Shown here: in pieces, positions 10,435 to 19,868 of the stretch
How positions within the stretch are numbered: the stretch's first letter is position 1
How the letters are laid out: every line of letters begins with the position of its first letter
Assembly: GCF_000170755.1 (NCBI RefSeq)
Contig: NZ_ABCK01000011.1
Span: 1-64,000, forward strand
DNA from: Lentisphaera araneosa HTCC2155
GTDB lineage: Bacteria; Verrucomicrobiota; Lentisphaeria; Lentisphaerales; Lentisphaeraceae
Direction of reading: 5' to 3'
DNA length: 64,000 nucleotides
Notes under the pieces: generated by a model
What the model was told of the DNA's origin: nothing
Seen by the model: the letters and a program-made list of their open reading frames with translations, nothing else
The model's database searches: none
Made by a program: the position numbers and the translations under genes

Positions 10435-11204
10435 TTTAAAAATGAAGTTAGTGGACTACTCGCAGAAGCCTGAGCTCCGCGCTTAGCTAAACCACATAAG
10501 TAGGCTTGACGACCTGCTTCAACGGCAACAGAAAAAGCTTTTGCCATTCCCGCAGGATCAGAACTTGCCGCCAATGCCGTATTCACTAATACACAATCAG
10601 CACCCATCTCCATGGCTTCACAAGCGTGAGAAGGTGCACCTAAACCCGCATCGACGACAACTGGGATATTAGATTGTTCAATAATGATCTTAATCATTTC
10701 TTTTGTCTGTAAACCTTGGTTGCAACCTATGGGCGCCGCCAAAGGCATCACAGTGGCACAGCCAACTTCTTCTAAACGCTTCGCCAAAACGGGATCTGCA
10801 TTGATATAGGGAAGTACAGTAAAACCTTCTTTCACCAAGGCCTCTGCTGCTTTCAGTGTCTCGATAGGGTCGGGAAGTAAATAACGTGGATCAGGGTGAA
10901 TCTCAAGCTTCACCCATTTCGGCATTCCTGCTGCATGAGCTAATTTCGCCATAACAACTGCTTCTTCAGCAGTCGCCGCACCACTCGTATTGGGTAAGAT
11001 AAGGTATTTCTCCGGGTCGAGTGCATCAATAATATTCTCGCCCTTCTCTCTTTCAAAATCTAAACGACGAAGCGCTACAGTGACAATTTCTGCACCGCTC
11101 GCTTCAATCGCAGACATCATTGCTGAGTTATTTTGAAATTTACCCGTTCCCACAAAAAAGCGGGAACGAATTTCTCTATCAGCAATTACGAGCTTATCGG
11201 ACAT
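10431..11204 (-). CDS. thiG: Thiazole synthase ThiG
   Basis: 257-residue TIM-barrel enzyme that builds thiazole phosphate from deoxyxylulose 5-phosphate, dehydroglycine and ThiS thiocarboxylate. Family blocks present: [58 protein letters not shown] and [11 protein letters not shown]. The catalytic Lys is in the VKLEI strand. It starts three bases after the secDF stop and overlaps thiH by four. Neither thiS nor thiF/thiE lies nearby, so the sulfur carrier must be encoded elsewhere. Confidence 0.95.
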   Translation of the reverse strand: MSDKLVIADREIRSRFFVGTGKFQNNSAMMSAIEASGAEIVTVALRRLDFEREKGENIIDALDPEKYLILPNTSGAATAEEAVVMAKLAHAAGMPKWVKLEIHPDPRYLLPDPIETLKAAEALVKEGFTVLPYINADPVLAKRLEEVGCATVMPLAAPIGCNQGLQTKEMIKIIIEQSNIPVVVDAGLGAPSHACEAMEMGADCVLVNTALAASSDPAGMAKAFSVAVEAGRQAYLCGLAKRGAQASASSPLTSFLK

Positions 11205-11207
11205 TAT

Positions 11208-13919
11208 CTAGGCTTCTTCCTGGAATACTGTTTGATCGTTTTGACGCTTAATATCACGCTCATCACGCTCTGCAGAAATACGTTCAAGTTGAGTTGCCAT
11301 ACGGTTGCAAACAATTGGCGCTGCTACGTAGATTGAGGAGAAAGTACCTACACCAATACCGATTGTAAGAACAGTGGCGAATTCTTGTACACCGCCACCT
11401 AAGCAAAGCACGATAACAACAAATAAAGTTGTGAGTGAAGTAATAATTGTACGACCGAGCATATCATTAATTGCCGTATTCACGATTTCGAAAATTGACT
11501 TCTTCTTGATGTCGCCAGATTTCTCACGGATACGGTCATAAACAACAATCGTATCATTCAGCGAGTAACCCATAATCGTTAATACCGCACCAATAATTGG
11601 GAGTGAAATTTGATTGCCGAGAAGAACAAAGATACCCACAGCAATCAAGGCATCGTGTGCCAGGGCCGCAATTGCGCCAATCGCAAACACACTCTCGAAA
11701 CGGAAAGTAATGTAGATAAAGATCGCAACCATTACCCAAAGCATGGCGCTAAGAGCTTTACTCTTGAACTGCTCCCCAACGAGACCACCGATGCTTTCAC
11801 CGCCATTATTGACAAATGTTGCACCTGTTTCAGAACCGATCTTGTTGAGAAGAGCATCCACTTTCTTAGCAAAAGTGTCGGCATCTTCACCAGGGAGATC
11901 TTTGAATACAAGCTCTAAACTCTTGCCTTCAGCACCCACTGCCGTTTTATAAGCAATACGGGGACTTTTCACTTTGAGTTCGCTACTTAATGCCGCTGCA
12001 ATCTTTTCTTGATCAGGAGCTTCTCCTTCTACTTGATAGGAAAGTGCTGTACCACCAGTGAAGTCCACACTTAGCGCGTCAGTACCTTTTGTGACTAAAG
12101 TTACGATAGAAACACCACAAAGAATGGTTGAAAGGAGGAAAGCTTTTTTACGGTTTTTCCAGAAGTTGATGTTCCATTTCTTAGATGTACCTAAACCTGA
12201 AATAACTTTCTTATCACCGCGCTCACCATTATTCATCCAGTCGAAGAAAATGCGCGAGACAAAAATCGCTGTGAACATGGTTGTGATAATACCGATTGAG
12301 AGCGTAATTGCGAAACCTTGAATCGGACCTGTACCAAAGTTGTAGAGGATAAGTGCCGAGATAAAAGTTGTTAAGTTCGCATCAAAAATAGCTGTAAACG
12401 CACGAGCAAAACCCTCGCGAGTTGCGTTATCCGCAATTCTACCTGTGGAAAGTTCTTCACGAATACGTTCAAAAATCAGTACATTGGAGTCAACAGCCAT
12501 ACCGAGTGTTAATGCGATACCCGCAATACCTGGAAGCGTAAAAGTAGCACCGTAGATCATCATAGAAGTGGCAAGTAAAACGAGGTTGATTACGAGTCCG
12601 ATTGCTGCGAAAAGACCTGGGAGCTTATACCACCACATCATAAAGAGCATCACACCAAGGACACCAATGATGGTCATCATCACACCACTCTTAATTGAGC
12701 TTTCGCCTAATGTTGCATCAGTACGTGATTCACCATCGATATTGATTTTGACTGGGAGTGAACCTGATTGAAGAACGAGAGCTAATTCAGCCGCTTCTTC
12801 GATACTGTCCATACCGTCAATCTGAGCTGTACCACCATTGATAACGGCTTGAATTCTAGGAGCACTGTAGCAAACGCCATCAAGGACAATCGCTAAACGC
12901 TTTTGAACAAATCTTTCTGTGACTTCACCAAAATCTTTAGCACCTTCTTGGTTGAAAGTTTTGCTTACTACCCAACCACCACCATCGGGGTCTTGACCGT
13001 AAGAAGTTTTGACAATGTCTTTACCAGTCATTTCTGGCTCAACTTTAAGAAGGAGAACTTCTGGAGGTCTTCCAGACTCATCGGCTTTACTGTAAACTAA
13101 TTCATAGCCGATATCTTCTGGTTGCTTAGGACCATTGGGACGTGTTTCATGGAGAGCACGGAACTGTAATTCAGCTTGACGAGTGATTAAAGAAGCAACG
13201 GCATTTCTTTCCGCATCATTAACGACTGGAACACGTACGAGAACGGTATTATCAGAGAAAGGACGAATCTCAGCTTCCGCAACACCCTTGCTATCAATAC
13301 GTTTCTTTAGAACTTCAACGATTTTGTCACGCACTTCAATAGCTTCGCCATCTTCAGGCTTAAGTTCATCTGGATCGAAGGCCACGATAAATTCAACACC
13401 ACCCTTAAGGTCGATACCGAGCTTCAAGCGACCAGAAACTTCACCCTGTAAACGACTGACAACTTTTTTGTTCGAAAAGCTAGGCATTCCAAAGAACTTA
13501 AAGAGACGAATATTTTCCGTTCTCGTGTTGTGAAGAAGAGCTTCAGAAGGATTCATTGGCACTGGTGAGTCTTCAGCTTTCTTTTTGCCGGCTTTTACAT
13601 CTGCTTCTGCATTATCTACGATTTTCTTGAAAGTCTCAGCTTCTTCATTCGAAATATATTGATTTCTAACTTTTCTGAGTTCTCTAAGTTCACGAGCTTT
13701 ATCGCCAGTATTATCTTCATTTGCCTCAACAATGAGTTCACTCAGTTGCTCATCGAGTTTCTTGGCTTCAGTATCATTAAGCTTGGTTGCTAATGAATTC
13801 TCAGCTTGCTTGCGAATGTGCGCAAATAAGTCTTGGTTTTTAAGTGGTGTTGATTCCATCATCCATAATGCGAGAACGATGAGAACCGCAATCAAGCGGT
13901 ATTTAACTGATTTTGACAT
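11208..13919 (-). CDS. secDF: Fused protein-export membrane protein SecDF
   Basis: About 903 residues: SecD (first membrane helix, large periplasmic P1 domain, five helices) fused to SecF (six helices). Family signatures include LKLGIDLKGGVEFIV, LTLGMAVDSNVLIFERIREE, SVDFTGGTALSYQ, MGYSLNDTIVVYDRIRE and GGGVQEFATVLTIGIGVGTF. A longer reading from a TTG at 13958 would overlap yajC; the ATG at 13919 with GAGGG upstream is the sensible start. It uses the proton gradient to drive late steps of Sec export. The gene sits between yajC and thiG in one operon. A charged insert (about residues 55-110) separates the first helix from P1. Confidence 0.95.
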   Translation of the reverse strand: MSKSVKYRLIAVLIVLALWMMESTPLKNQDLFAHIRKQAENSLATKLNDTEAKKLDEQLSELIVEANEDNTGDKARELRELRKVRNQYISNEEAETFKKIVDNAEADVKAGKKKAEDSPVPMNPSEALLHNTRTENIRLFKFFGMPSFSNKKVVSRLQGEVSGRLKLGIDLKGGVEFIVAFDPDELKPEDGEAIEVRDKIVEVLKKRIDSKGVAEAEIRPFSDNTVLVRVPVVNDAERNAVASLITRQAELQFRALHETRPNGPKQPEDIGYELVYSKADESGRPPEVLLLKVEPEMTGKDIVKTSYGQDPDGGGWVVSKTFNQEGAKDFGEVTERFVQKRLAIVLDGVCYSAPRIQAVINGGTAQIDGMDSIEEAAELALVLQSGSLPVKINIDGESRTDATLGESSIKSGVMMTIIGVLGVMLFMMWWYKLPGLFAAIGLVINLVLLATSMMIYGATFTLPGIAGIALTLGMAVDSNVLIFERIREELSTGRIADNATREGFARAFTAIFDANLTTFISALILYNFGTGPIQGFAITLSIGIITTMFTAIFVSRIFFDWMNNGERGDKKVISGLGTSKKWNINFWKNRKKAFLLSTILCGVSIVTLVTKGTDALSVDFTGGTALSYQVEGEAPDQEKIAAALSSELKVKSPRIAYKTAVGAEGKSLELVFKDLPGEDADTFAKKVDALLNKIGSETGATFVNNGGESIGGLVGEQFKSKALSAMLWVMVAIFIYITFRFESVFAIGAIAALAHDALIAVGIFVLLGNQISLPIIGAVLTIMGYSLNDTIVVYDRIREKSGDIKKKSIFEIVNTAINDMLGRTIITSLTTLFVVIVLCLGGGVQEFATVLTIGIGVGTFSSIYVAAPIVCNRMATQLERISAERDERDIKRQNDQTVFQEEA

Positions 13920-13932
13920 TTGTACCCTCGAT

Positions 13933-14253
13933 TTATTTCTTAGCGTCTTCGCTGACAACTGAGCGAACTGCGTTTTGATCTACTTTAACGATAGTCTTTT
14001 CTGCAATCTCAACTTGCAGAACGCCATCTTCAATGGCTCTGACTGAACCATAAATTCCGCCTTCAAGAATAACTTCGTCATCCTTAACTAAAGATGCAAC
14101 ACGATCTTTGTGAGCCTGCACTTTCTTCTTCTGGGGACGAAGAATTATAACGTAAAAAATCGCGTAAAAGACTACAAAAATTGCAATAGTCTTAATCATT
14201 TCAGCGGGGCCACCCTGCCTTTGAGCTTGAGCAGCTAATAAATCTAAGTTCAT
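13933..14253 (-). CDS. yajC: Preprotein translocase subunit YajC
   Basis: 106 residues with one membrane helix (IKTIAIFVVFYAIFYVIILR) followed by the classic YajC stretch RPQKKKVQAHKDRVASLVKD and a small beta domain with GGIYGSVRAIED. It forms part of the SecDF-YajC complex. Start is the ATG at 14253, with AGGA upstream. It is the first gene of the yajC-secDF-thiGH operon; secDF begins 14 bases after its stop. Confidence 0.94.
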   Translation of the reverse strand: MNLDLLAAQAQRQGGPAEMIKTIAIFVVFYAIFYVIILRPQKKKVQAHKDRVASLVKDDEVILEGGIYGSVRAIEDGVLQVEIAEKTIVKVDQNAVRSVVSEDAKK

Positions 14254-14407
14254 CAAACGGAATCCTATATTCTCTAGATTAAAATTTTATTTCAAACCCT
14301 CAAGTTTAAACCCACTTCAAAAATTCTCCAGTCATCTATCGCCTCAGCATAGATAAATGTAGCTTTTTTACGCGAGCTTTAGTGAAAATCTTGTTAAATG
14401 AAAGCTT

Positions 14408-14860
14408 CTAGTACTTTCTTTCTAAGTGTCTCAACTGATGTCGAGCTTTAATCGAGCCAAGATCAGCTGCATTTTTAAGCCATTTTTTAGCAAGAGCCAT
14501 ATTGGGTCTAGGTCCATAGTATCCATACTTGTGGATCATTGCCATGCGGTAACAAGCATCTTCATCTCCCAACTCAGCCTGAGCAAGAGTTCTTTCGTAT
14601 TGCTGACGACTCATTTTACGAGTTACGAGTGCATAATCCGTCACCTCTTCATCTTTCTGAATTTGACCACTACCTTGCGCAGTTCGCATATTCTTCAAAT
14701 ACTCTTCTCGTTCCTTGTCTGGCTGCTTATCAAAGACTTGCTTATTTCGAGCTGCAAATTCCTCTTCTTGAGTCATATCTTCGTAGGGATCTTCCTCCTC
14801 CTCAAAGAAAGAACAGGAACAAAATAAAGTAAAAAGGAGTGCAATAATTAATTTTTTCAT
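14408..14860 (-). CDS. Small lipoprotein with Sel1-like repeat
   Basis: 150 residues from the ATG at 14860. An N-terminal signal (MKKLIIALLFTLFCSC) ends in a lipobox-like cysteine pair, followed by an acidic stretch EEEEDPYEDMTQEEE. The C-terminal half reads as Sel1/TPR-like helices, with GDEDACYRMAMIHKYGYYG and NMALAKKWLKNAADLGSIKA. Sel1 proteins usually mediate protein-protein contact. It is divergent from the WXG100/FtsK cassette; the shared 160-base upstream region is the only sequence hint of a link. Confidence 0.65.
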   Translation of the reverse strand: MKKLIIALLFTLFCSCSFFEEEEDPYEDMTQEEEFAARNKQVFDKQPDKEREEYLKNMRTAQGSGQIQKDEEVTDYALVTRKMSRQQYERTLAQAELGDEDACYRMAMIHKYGYYGPRPNMALAKKWLKNAADLGSIKARHQLRHLERKY

Positions 14861-15021
14861 GATGAGCAAATACCACCTATTTTTTTGACTTATGAAAAAC
14901 ATTGAGCTTATTTAGTAATATCTGCACTAATTTTAGCAAGTTTTAAGTCGATATTTTTTTATTATACTGGAATTCTCTTTACTCAATTACTAGCTTAAAC
15001 TTGTAACTTAAGGACACAATC

Positions 15022-15294
15022 ATGGCTAAAGCTTCAATTGACCCCTCACAAGTACGCGCCTTTGCCGCCGAACTTAAAAATTTTAATCAAGAATTACAAA
15101 ATCGTATGCTCTCACTCAGGGGACGTTACAAAGCCCTTAGTGAAACTTGGCAAGACCAAGAACACGCTCGTTTTGCCGAGGAATTTGAGCGCGCCATGAA
15201 AAGCTTAAAAAAATTCGTCGAATGCTCCAACGACCAAGCTCCACTTCTCATTCGAAAAGCTGACAAAATTGATGAATACTTAAAACAAAGGTAA
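15022..15294 (+). CDS. WXG100-like (ESAT-6/EsxA-type) small helical protein
   Basis: 90 residues predicted as two long amphipathic helices joined by a turn with Trp43-Gln-Asp45 (LSETWQDQEHARFAEEF). This has the size and layout of the WXG100 family, with W-x-D in place of W-x-G. Helix 1 begins at DPSQVRAFAAELKNF, and helix 2 ends in ADKIDEYLKQR. No signal peptide. Proteins of this type are usually substrates or structural partners of EssC/EccC-like ATPases. It is the first gene of a four-gene cassette ending in such an ATPase. RBS AAGGA lies eight bases upstream, and a TATACT -10-like hexamer is at 14963-14968. The family assignment rests on pattern alone and should be tested by profile search. 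Confidence 0.7.
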   Translation: MAKASIDPSQVRAFAAELKNFNQELQNRMLSLRGRYKALSETWQDQEHARFAEEFERAMKSLKKFVECSNDQAPLLIRKADKIDEYLKQR

Positions 15295-15295
15295 T

Positions 15296-15763
15296 ATGTC
15301 TAACAAAGCCAATATCCAGTCTTTTGACGCACTCGAACAGTTTGCTCTACACCTCAAGAAATCTCGTGAGCAAATTAATCAAGCAGCGGGTGAAATGCGC
15401 AATGAGATTACACGGCGACAAAAAACTATCCATGAAGTCCTTCCTCAACAAGTCAACAAGCAAATTTTGCATTGGCAAGAAGTCATTAAAAAAACTCAAC
15501 AAAGCTCTGGCAGAAGGCCTTCATCTGAAGCTAAAGACATCATTCAGCGCGCCAAAGATAAATTGGCTGACTTAGATAAAAAAAAGCAGGTGCTGCAAAA
15601 ATGGAATAAAAAGTTACCCGCCTTACTCGACCCCCATAAAGGTCAAATCACCAAATTCCGCTCCTACACCGATCTAGAAATCCTCCGAGCAAGTGAATCA
15701 CTGATGCAAAAACTTAAAACCTTAGATGACTACACCCAAATCAAGGCAAAAAAACAACTATGA
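15296..15763 (+). CDS. Helical coiled-coil protein of the WXG100/FtsK cassette
   Basis: 155 residues, almost all alpha-helical, with no signal or membrane segment. The N-terminus (SFDALEQFALHLKKSREQIN) resembles a first helix of WXG100-like proteins; Trp60 lies in the segment NKQILHWQEV. The middle (ASEAKDIIQRAKDKLADLDKKKQVLQ) is a Lys/Glu-rich coiled coil. It starts two bases after the stop of the WXG100-like gene and overlaps the next gene by ATGA. A structural or chaperone role beside the small protein is inferred from position only. Confidence 0.6.
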   Translation: MSNKANIQSFDALEQFALHLKKSREQINQAAGEMRNEITRRQKTIHEVLPQQVNKQILHWQEVIKKTQQSSGRRPSSEAKDIIQRAKDKLADLDKKKQVLQKWNKKLPALLDPHKGQITKFRSYTDLEILRASESLMQKLKTLDDYTQIKAKKQL

Positions 15764-15975
15764 ACTTCCTCACACATCGTCAACATCTAGCTGAACTCAA
15801 CCAACTTAATCAGCAAAAATGGGTTAAACTTCGCACCCATTGGAAAGATGAAAAAGCTCTTGAGTTTGATCGCGTCTACCTCAAAAACTTTCGCCGTCAC
15901 ATAAGCTTAACCCTTGATAGCCTTGACGAACTCGAACAAATCTTTAGACACTTCAAAGAGGAATACGACCAGTGA
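15760..15975 (+). CDS. Second WXG100-like mini-protein
   Basis: 71 residues, two helices around Trp28-Lys-Asp30 (KLRTHWKDEKALEFDRVYL). The W-x-D turn and the following acidic-aromatic pattern parallel those of the 90-residue protein at 15022, which suggests a divergent paralogue and possible heterodimer partner. It overlaps both neighbours by four bases (ATGA and GTGA). No recognised product name. Real coding is supported by the overlaps and the shared motif. Confidence 0.6.
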   Translation: MNFLTHRQHLAELNQLNQQKWVKLRTHWKDEKALEFDRVYLKNFRRHISLTLDSLDELEQIFRHFKEEYDQ

Positions 15976-18900
15976 TTTTCCCCTTAACACCAGAAAAACT
16001 TAAACAACTATTAGTTGAACTCAATCGTCAACTCAACAATGCTATAATCGAAATTGCTAAGCTCAAGGATAATTATCAACAGGATTTAGATAAACGATCT
16101 CTAGTTTTCAAAAATAGAAAAGCTCATCTCAAAAAAGTTCACAAAGATGAATACACTAAAATTGAGGCCCAGTTTAGAGACCAAATTTTAGATATAAAAA
16201 GAAAACAGCAGAGCGAAGTTCATCAAATCCAAAGCGCACTTCAAAAAGAAGAAGCAATCATTCAAAAGAAATTTAATGAAATTGGCGATGTTGATAGGAA
16301 GCTAATGGCTGATGCTCTTGGAGATCACCGAGAAGTTTGTGATCAAGAAATCCTTAAAGCAGAAGAGATATTTACTGAAAGGCAAAATAATTTAAATCAA
16401 CTAAATATTTCAATTGATCTAAACACACTATTCCTAAAAAAGCATGGCCGCATAAATAGCGCCCGTGATCTTGATATTGCACTCGACGACTTGATCGACC
16501 AAGAAATTGAATTTGATTTAGAGTCAACAAAAAATGAATTGAGCTATGATGATGTATATAACAAAATCAAATCCATTTATACATCAATCAATCAATTACA
16601 AACCAATATTGAAAACAAGTTTATTTTCAAACTCTTCAAGATAATTCGTCCCTACATAATCTATGCAATTTTAATCATCCTTCATATACCTGCCTTCCTG
16701 TTTGCCTACAATTATAAGCCTGATTTCCTGCCGATTTCTTACACGGTTAACTCCTTTGTAATAAATATATTTATTATCACCACTTTACTCATTATTCGTA
16801 GCGTACTCATTGCCAAATCTATTAGCAATTTACAAAAAGATCATTCTCAAATACTCCCCCTTTTGGAATTCTCCATTGAACTTGCTGCACTCGAAAGATT
16901 GCGAGTTATTAATCGCCATAAAAACACATTCTTGCAAATACAGAATCGAGAAGGTAATAAACTAGAAGAGAAATTGAGATTGATTGAAATCGACCAACTT
17001 GTCGAAATGGATAAAGTTTCTAAAAATTATTTTGAAAAAATTCATAATGTTGAATCCATAGGAAACACCGCACTTGAACTCGTACTCCAAGAAAGACAGG
17101 AATTATGGGATCGAATTAGTGTAAAAACCGACGAACAGATCAGGCATTTAGTTGAAGCTCATGAAGTAAGCCAAGCAGCTTTTGTCGAGTCATCTGAAAA
17201 AAATATTGAACAACAATCAATACTAATAAATAAAAACTTAAATAAATCATGTAGTGATTTACAAGATAGCATCAAGGAAAATGAAAGATATAAAGAAGTA
17301 CTTTTCCCAAGTTTTGAAAAAGCTCAGGCAAGCTGGGACCCCCTAGAGGAGTTTCATAATCAAATCGCATTCTCATCAATGGATGTATCTTTACATGAAC
17401 AAATTAAATATCCTGAAAACCCAAACATCCAAGCTCAAATACCCGAATTTATCAACATCCCAAATATCCTCGAACTTCCAAGTAACGGTTCAATATTTAT
17501 AGATGCTAGCAAATCAAGAAGACCACGAGGCATAAGACTTTTACAAAAAACCCTTTTGAGGATCCTGCTAACTATCCCTCCTGGCAAAGCGCGATTCAAT
17601 TTCATTGACCCCTTATCTTTAGGTGAAAACTTTGCAGCTTTCATGCATTTGAATGACTACCAAAAAAGCCTAACCGGTGGTAAAATAAGTACTAAGGTTG
17701 GCCCCATAGAGCAAGTATTGAACGACTTAAATGACCACCTAGAAAAAATCATCCAAAAATACCTTCGCAATGAGTTTTCCAATATTTGTAAATACAATCT
17801 TGCAGCTGGAGAGATAGCTGAACCCTTCCGCTTTTTAACCATAGCAGATTTTCCTTTCAATTTTTCCGAAGATGCAGTCAAAAGACTTATCACCATAGCA
17901 CAAAATGGTGCCAGATGTGGAGTTTACCTGATTATTCATCACAATACCGAGTACCCAATACCTGGTGGTTTAAGAATTGATGAAATAAAAAATCATTGCA
18001 TATTTTTAGAACCTATAGAAGATACTTTTGAGTGGGAAAAATCCCCCTTCAATCAAAAGCAATTAACTATTGAAGAAGCGCCTTCCCCTGAACTCATGAA
18101 TGAACTCATCAAGAAAGTAGGCGCAGCCTCTACATCATCTACTTTAGTGAAGATCCCATTTTCAAAAATCCAAGAACCATCACCGTGGAAAGCCAACACA
18201 AACAATTCACTCTCAATTGCAATTGGTTTAACTGGGACTCGCCAACAAGAAATTCAATTTGGTCAAGGCACTGCACAACATTGCCTTTTGGCAGGAAAAA
18301 CAGGCTCTGGCAAATCTAATCTTCTGCATATAATTATCACCAATATGTCCATCAAATATTCTCCTAAAGAACTTCAATTTTATTTAATAGATTTCAAAAA
18401 AGGTGTGGAGTTCAAGGTATATGCCAATGAAAAACTCCCCCATGCTCGCGCCATTGCTATTGAGTCTGATCGCGAATTTGGGCTTAGTGTCCTTCGAAAA
18501 ATTGATGAAGAGCTTAAAGAAAGAGGTGACAAATTCCGTCAAATCAACGCTCAACACATTAGTCAATTTCGAGATAACTCTACCGAGTTAATGCCACGTT
18601 TATTATTGGTAATCGATGAGTTCCAAGAGTTTTTCACTGAAGATGATGCCCTTGCTAAAGACGCAATCTTATTGCTAGACAGAATCGTTCGCCAAGGTCG
18701 AGCCTTTGGTGTTCATGTATTACTTGGGTCACAAACTTTAGGTGGCACACAAACACTCCCTAAATCCACTATGGGACAAATGGGCATTCGTATTGCCTTA
18801 CAATGTAACGAGAGTGACTCTTATCTCATCTTTAATGAAAATAATAATGCTGCACGCCTACTCTCACGTCCAGGTGAAGCCATAATAAATAACCAGTCAG

Positions 18901-19790
18901 GCCTACCAGAATATAACTCACCTTTCCAAACAGCTTGGCTAAGTGAGAGAAAGCATCGCGCCGAATTAGTAAAATTACGCAATAAAGAAACGGGGCATCC
19001 ATTTATTTTTGAAGGAAACATCCCAGCACAATTAGAAAGCTCAAAAGAATATTTAGAAAGTACCAATTATGAAGAATTTTTTATTGGCGAACCCTGTGCT
19101 ATTGAACCTAGTCAAAAAATAAATTTCACTAAATCACCGAGTCAAAACGCGCTCATCCTAACAAATAATAAAGAAATGAGCCTAGGCATTTTGATGAACG
19201 CTTTCACAAAAGCTTGCAAACAAAACCATGAGTCTCAATTCTTCCTTCTCAACGGCTCTCAAGGTGACGTTCAATCACAAAGTTATTTTGATTTGCTGGA
19301 AGGAATAATAAAGGTTGTTTTGCCAGACAAAGTAGAAAAACTCATTGAAGAACTCCATAATACACTTCTTAATAGGCAAGATAATAATGAAGATTCGGCA
19401 CTTTACGTTTTTGCGGCTGACTTACAACGATTCAGAAAACTCCAGAAAAAAGAAGACTTTTCTTGGGACGAAACTGAAAAATCTAGTGCCGATAAATTAG
19501 AAGAATTAATTCAACAGGGACCTGAACACAACATTCACTTTATCATTCACTGTGACACCTTCTCCAGTTATCAGCGCATTTTGAGCAATAAGCTTCTTCA
19601 AGACTTCGACATACGCCTCCTCAGTCAAATGTCTCAAACCGACTCATTAGCTTGCATTGACAATAGCGAAGCCTCGAAACTGGAACTGCACACGGCCCTA
19701 CTTTACCAAGACCATAATGGCCTTTTAAAGAAATTCCGTCCCTATGCCCTTCCCTCCGTAGCATTTTATCAAGAGCAAATGAGCTCTTAA
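15972..19790 (+). CDS. FtsK/SpoIIIE-family membrane ATPase, EssC/EccC-like
   Basis: 1272 residues starting at a GTG that overlaps the preceding TGA. Order: coiled coil (about 1-220), two membrane helices (226-246 and 260-282), second coiled coil (285-480), a degenerate ATPase-like module (about 505-690, with IADFPFNFSEDAVKRL and GARCGVYLIIHHN but no P-loop), a canonical FtsK/SpoIIIE motor (Walker A GKTGSGKS 775-782; Walker B LLLVIDEF with Asp882-Glu883; VLLGSQTLGG sensor), and a C-terminal degenerate module (about 1020-1272). Several ATPase modules in tandem behind paired membrane helices are typical of EssC/EccC of type VII secretion; chromosome-pumping FtsK has one motor and a gamma domain, which is missing. 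Gene context with two W-x-D mini-proteins supports a secretion role. Confidence 0.82.
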   Translation: MIFPLTPEKLKQLLVELNRQLNNAIIEIAKLKDNYQQDLDKRSLVFKNRKAHLKKVHKDEYTKIEAQFRDQILDIKRKQQSEVHQIQSALQKEEAIIQKKFNEIGDVDRKLMADALGDHREVCDQEILKAEEIFTERQNNLNQLNISIDLNTLFLKKHGRINSARDLDIALDDLIDQEIEFDLESTKNELSYDDVYNKIKSIYTSINQLQTNIENKFIFKLFKIIRPYIIYAILIILHIPAFLFAYNYKPDFLPISYTVNSFVINIFIITTLLIIRSVLIAKSISNLQKDHSQILPLLEFSIELAALERLRVINRHKNTFLQIQNREGNKLEEKLRLIEIDQLVEMDKVSKNYFEKIHNVESIGNTALELVLQERQELWDRISVKTDEQIRHLVEAHEVSQAAFVESSEKNIEQQSILINKNLNKSCSDLQDSIKENERYKEVLFPSFEKAQASWDPLEEFHNQIAFSSMDVSLHEQIKYPENPNIQAQIPEFINIPNILELPSNGSIFIDASKSRRPRGIRLLQKTLLRILLTIPPGKARFNFIDPLSLGENFAAFMHLNDYQKSLTGGKISTKVGPIEQVLNDLNDHLEKIIQKYLRNEFSNICKYNLAAGEIAEPFRFLTIADFPFNFSEDAVKRLITIAQNGARCGVYLIIHHNTEYPIPGGLRIDEIKNHCIFLEPIEDTFEWEKSPFNQKQLTIEEAPSPELMNELIKKVGAASTSSTLVKIPFSKIQEPSPWKANTNNSLSIAIGLTGTRQQEIQFGQGTAQHCLLAGKTGSGKSNLLHIIITNMSIKYSPKELQFYLIDFKKGVEFKVYANEKLPHARAIAIESDREFGLSVLRKIDEELKERGDKFRQINAQHISQFRDNSTELMPRLLLVIDEFQEFFTEDDALAKDAILLLDRIVRQGRAFGVHVLLGSQTLGGTQTLPKSTMGQMGIRIALQCNESDSYLIFNENNNAARLLSRPGEAIINNQSGLPEYNSPFQTAWLSERKHRAELVKLRNKETGHPFIFEGNIPAQLESSKEYLESTNYEEFFIGEPCAIEPSQKINFTKSPSQNALILTNNKEMSLGILMNAFTKACKQNHESQFFLLNGSQGDVQSQSYFDLLEGIIKVVLPDKVEKLIEELHNTLLNRQDNNEDSALYVFAADLQRFRKLQKKEDFSWDETEKSSADKLEELIQQGPEHNIHFIIHCDTFSSYQRILSNKLLQDFDIRLLSQMSQTDSLACIDNSEASKLELHTALLYQDHNGLLKKFRPYALPSVAFYQEQMSS

Positions 19791-19868
19791 CTAAACACGT
19801 CATATACTTTGCATAGCCAAGCACTCCGATTACTTTGGGGAAATTAAATTATTTTAGGAAATGATTAC

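Noticed and set aside
11554-13533. Many open frames on the plus strand opposite secDF
   Set aside because: They are antisense shadows of a well-conserved gene, with no ribosome sites or recognisable products.
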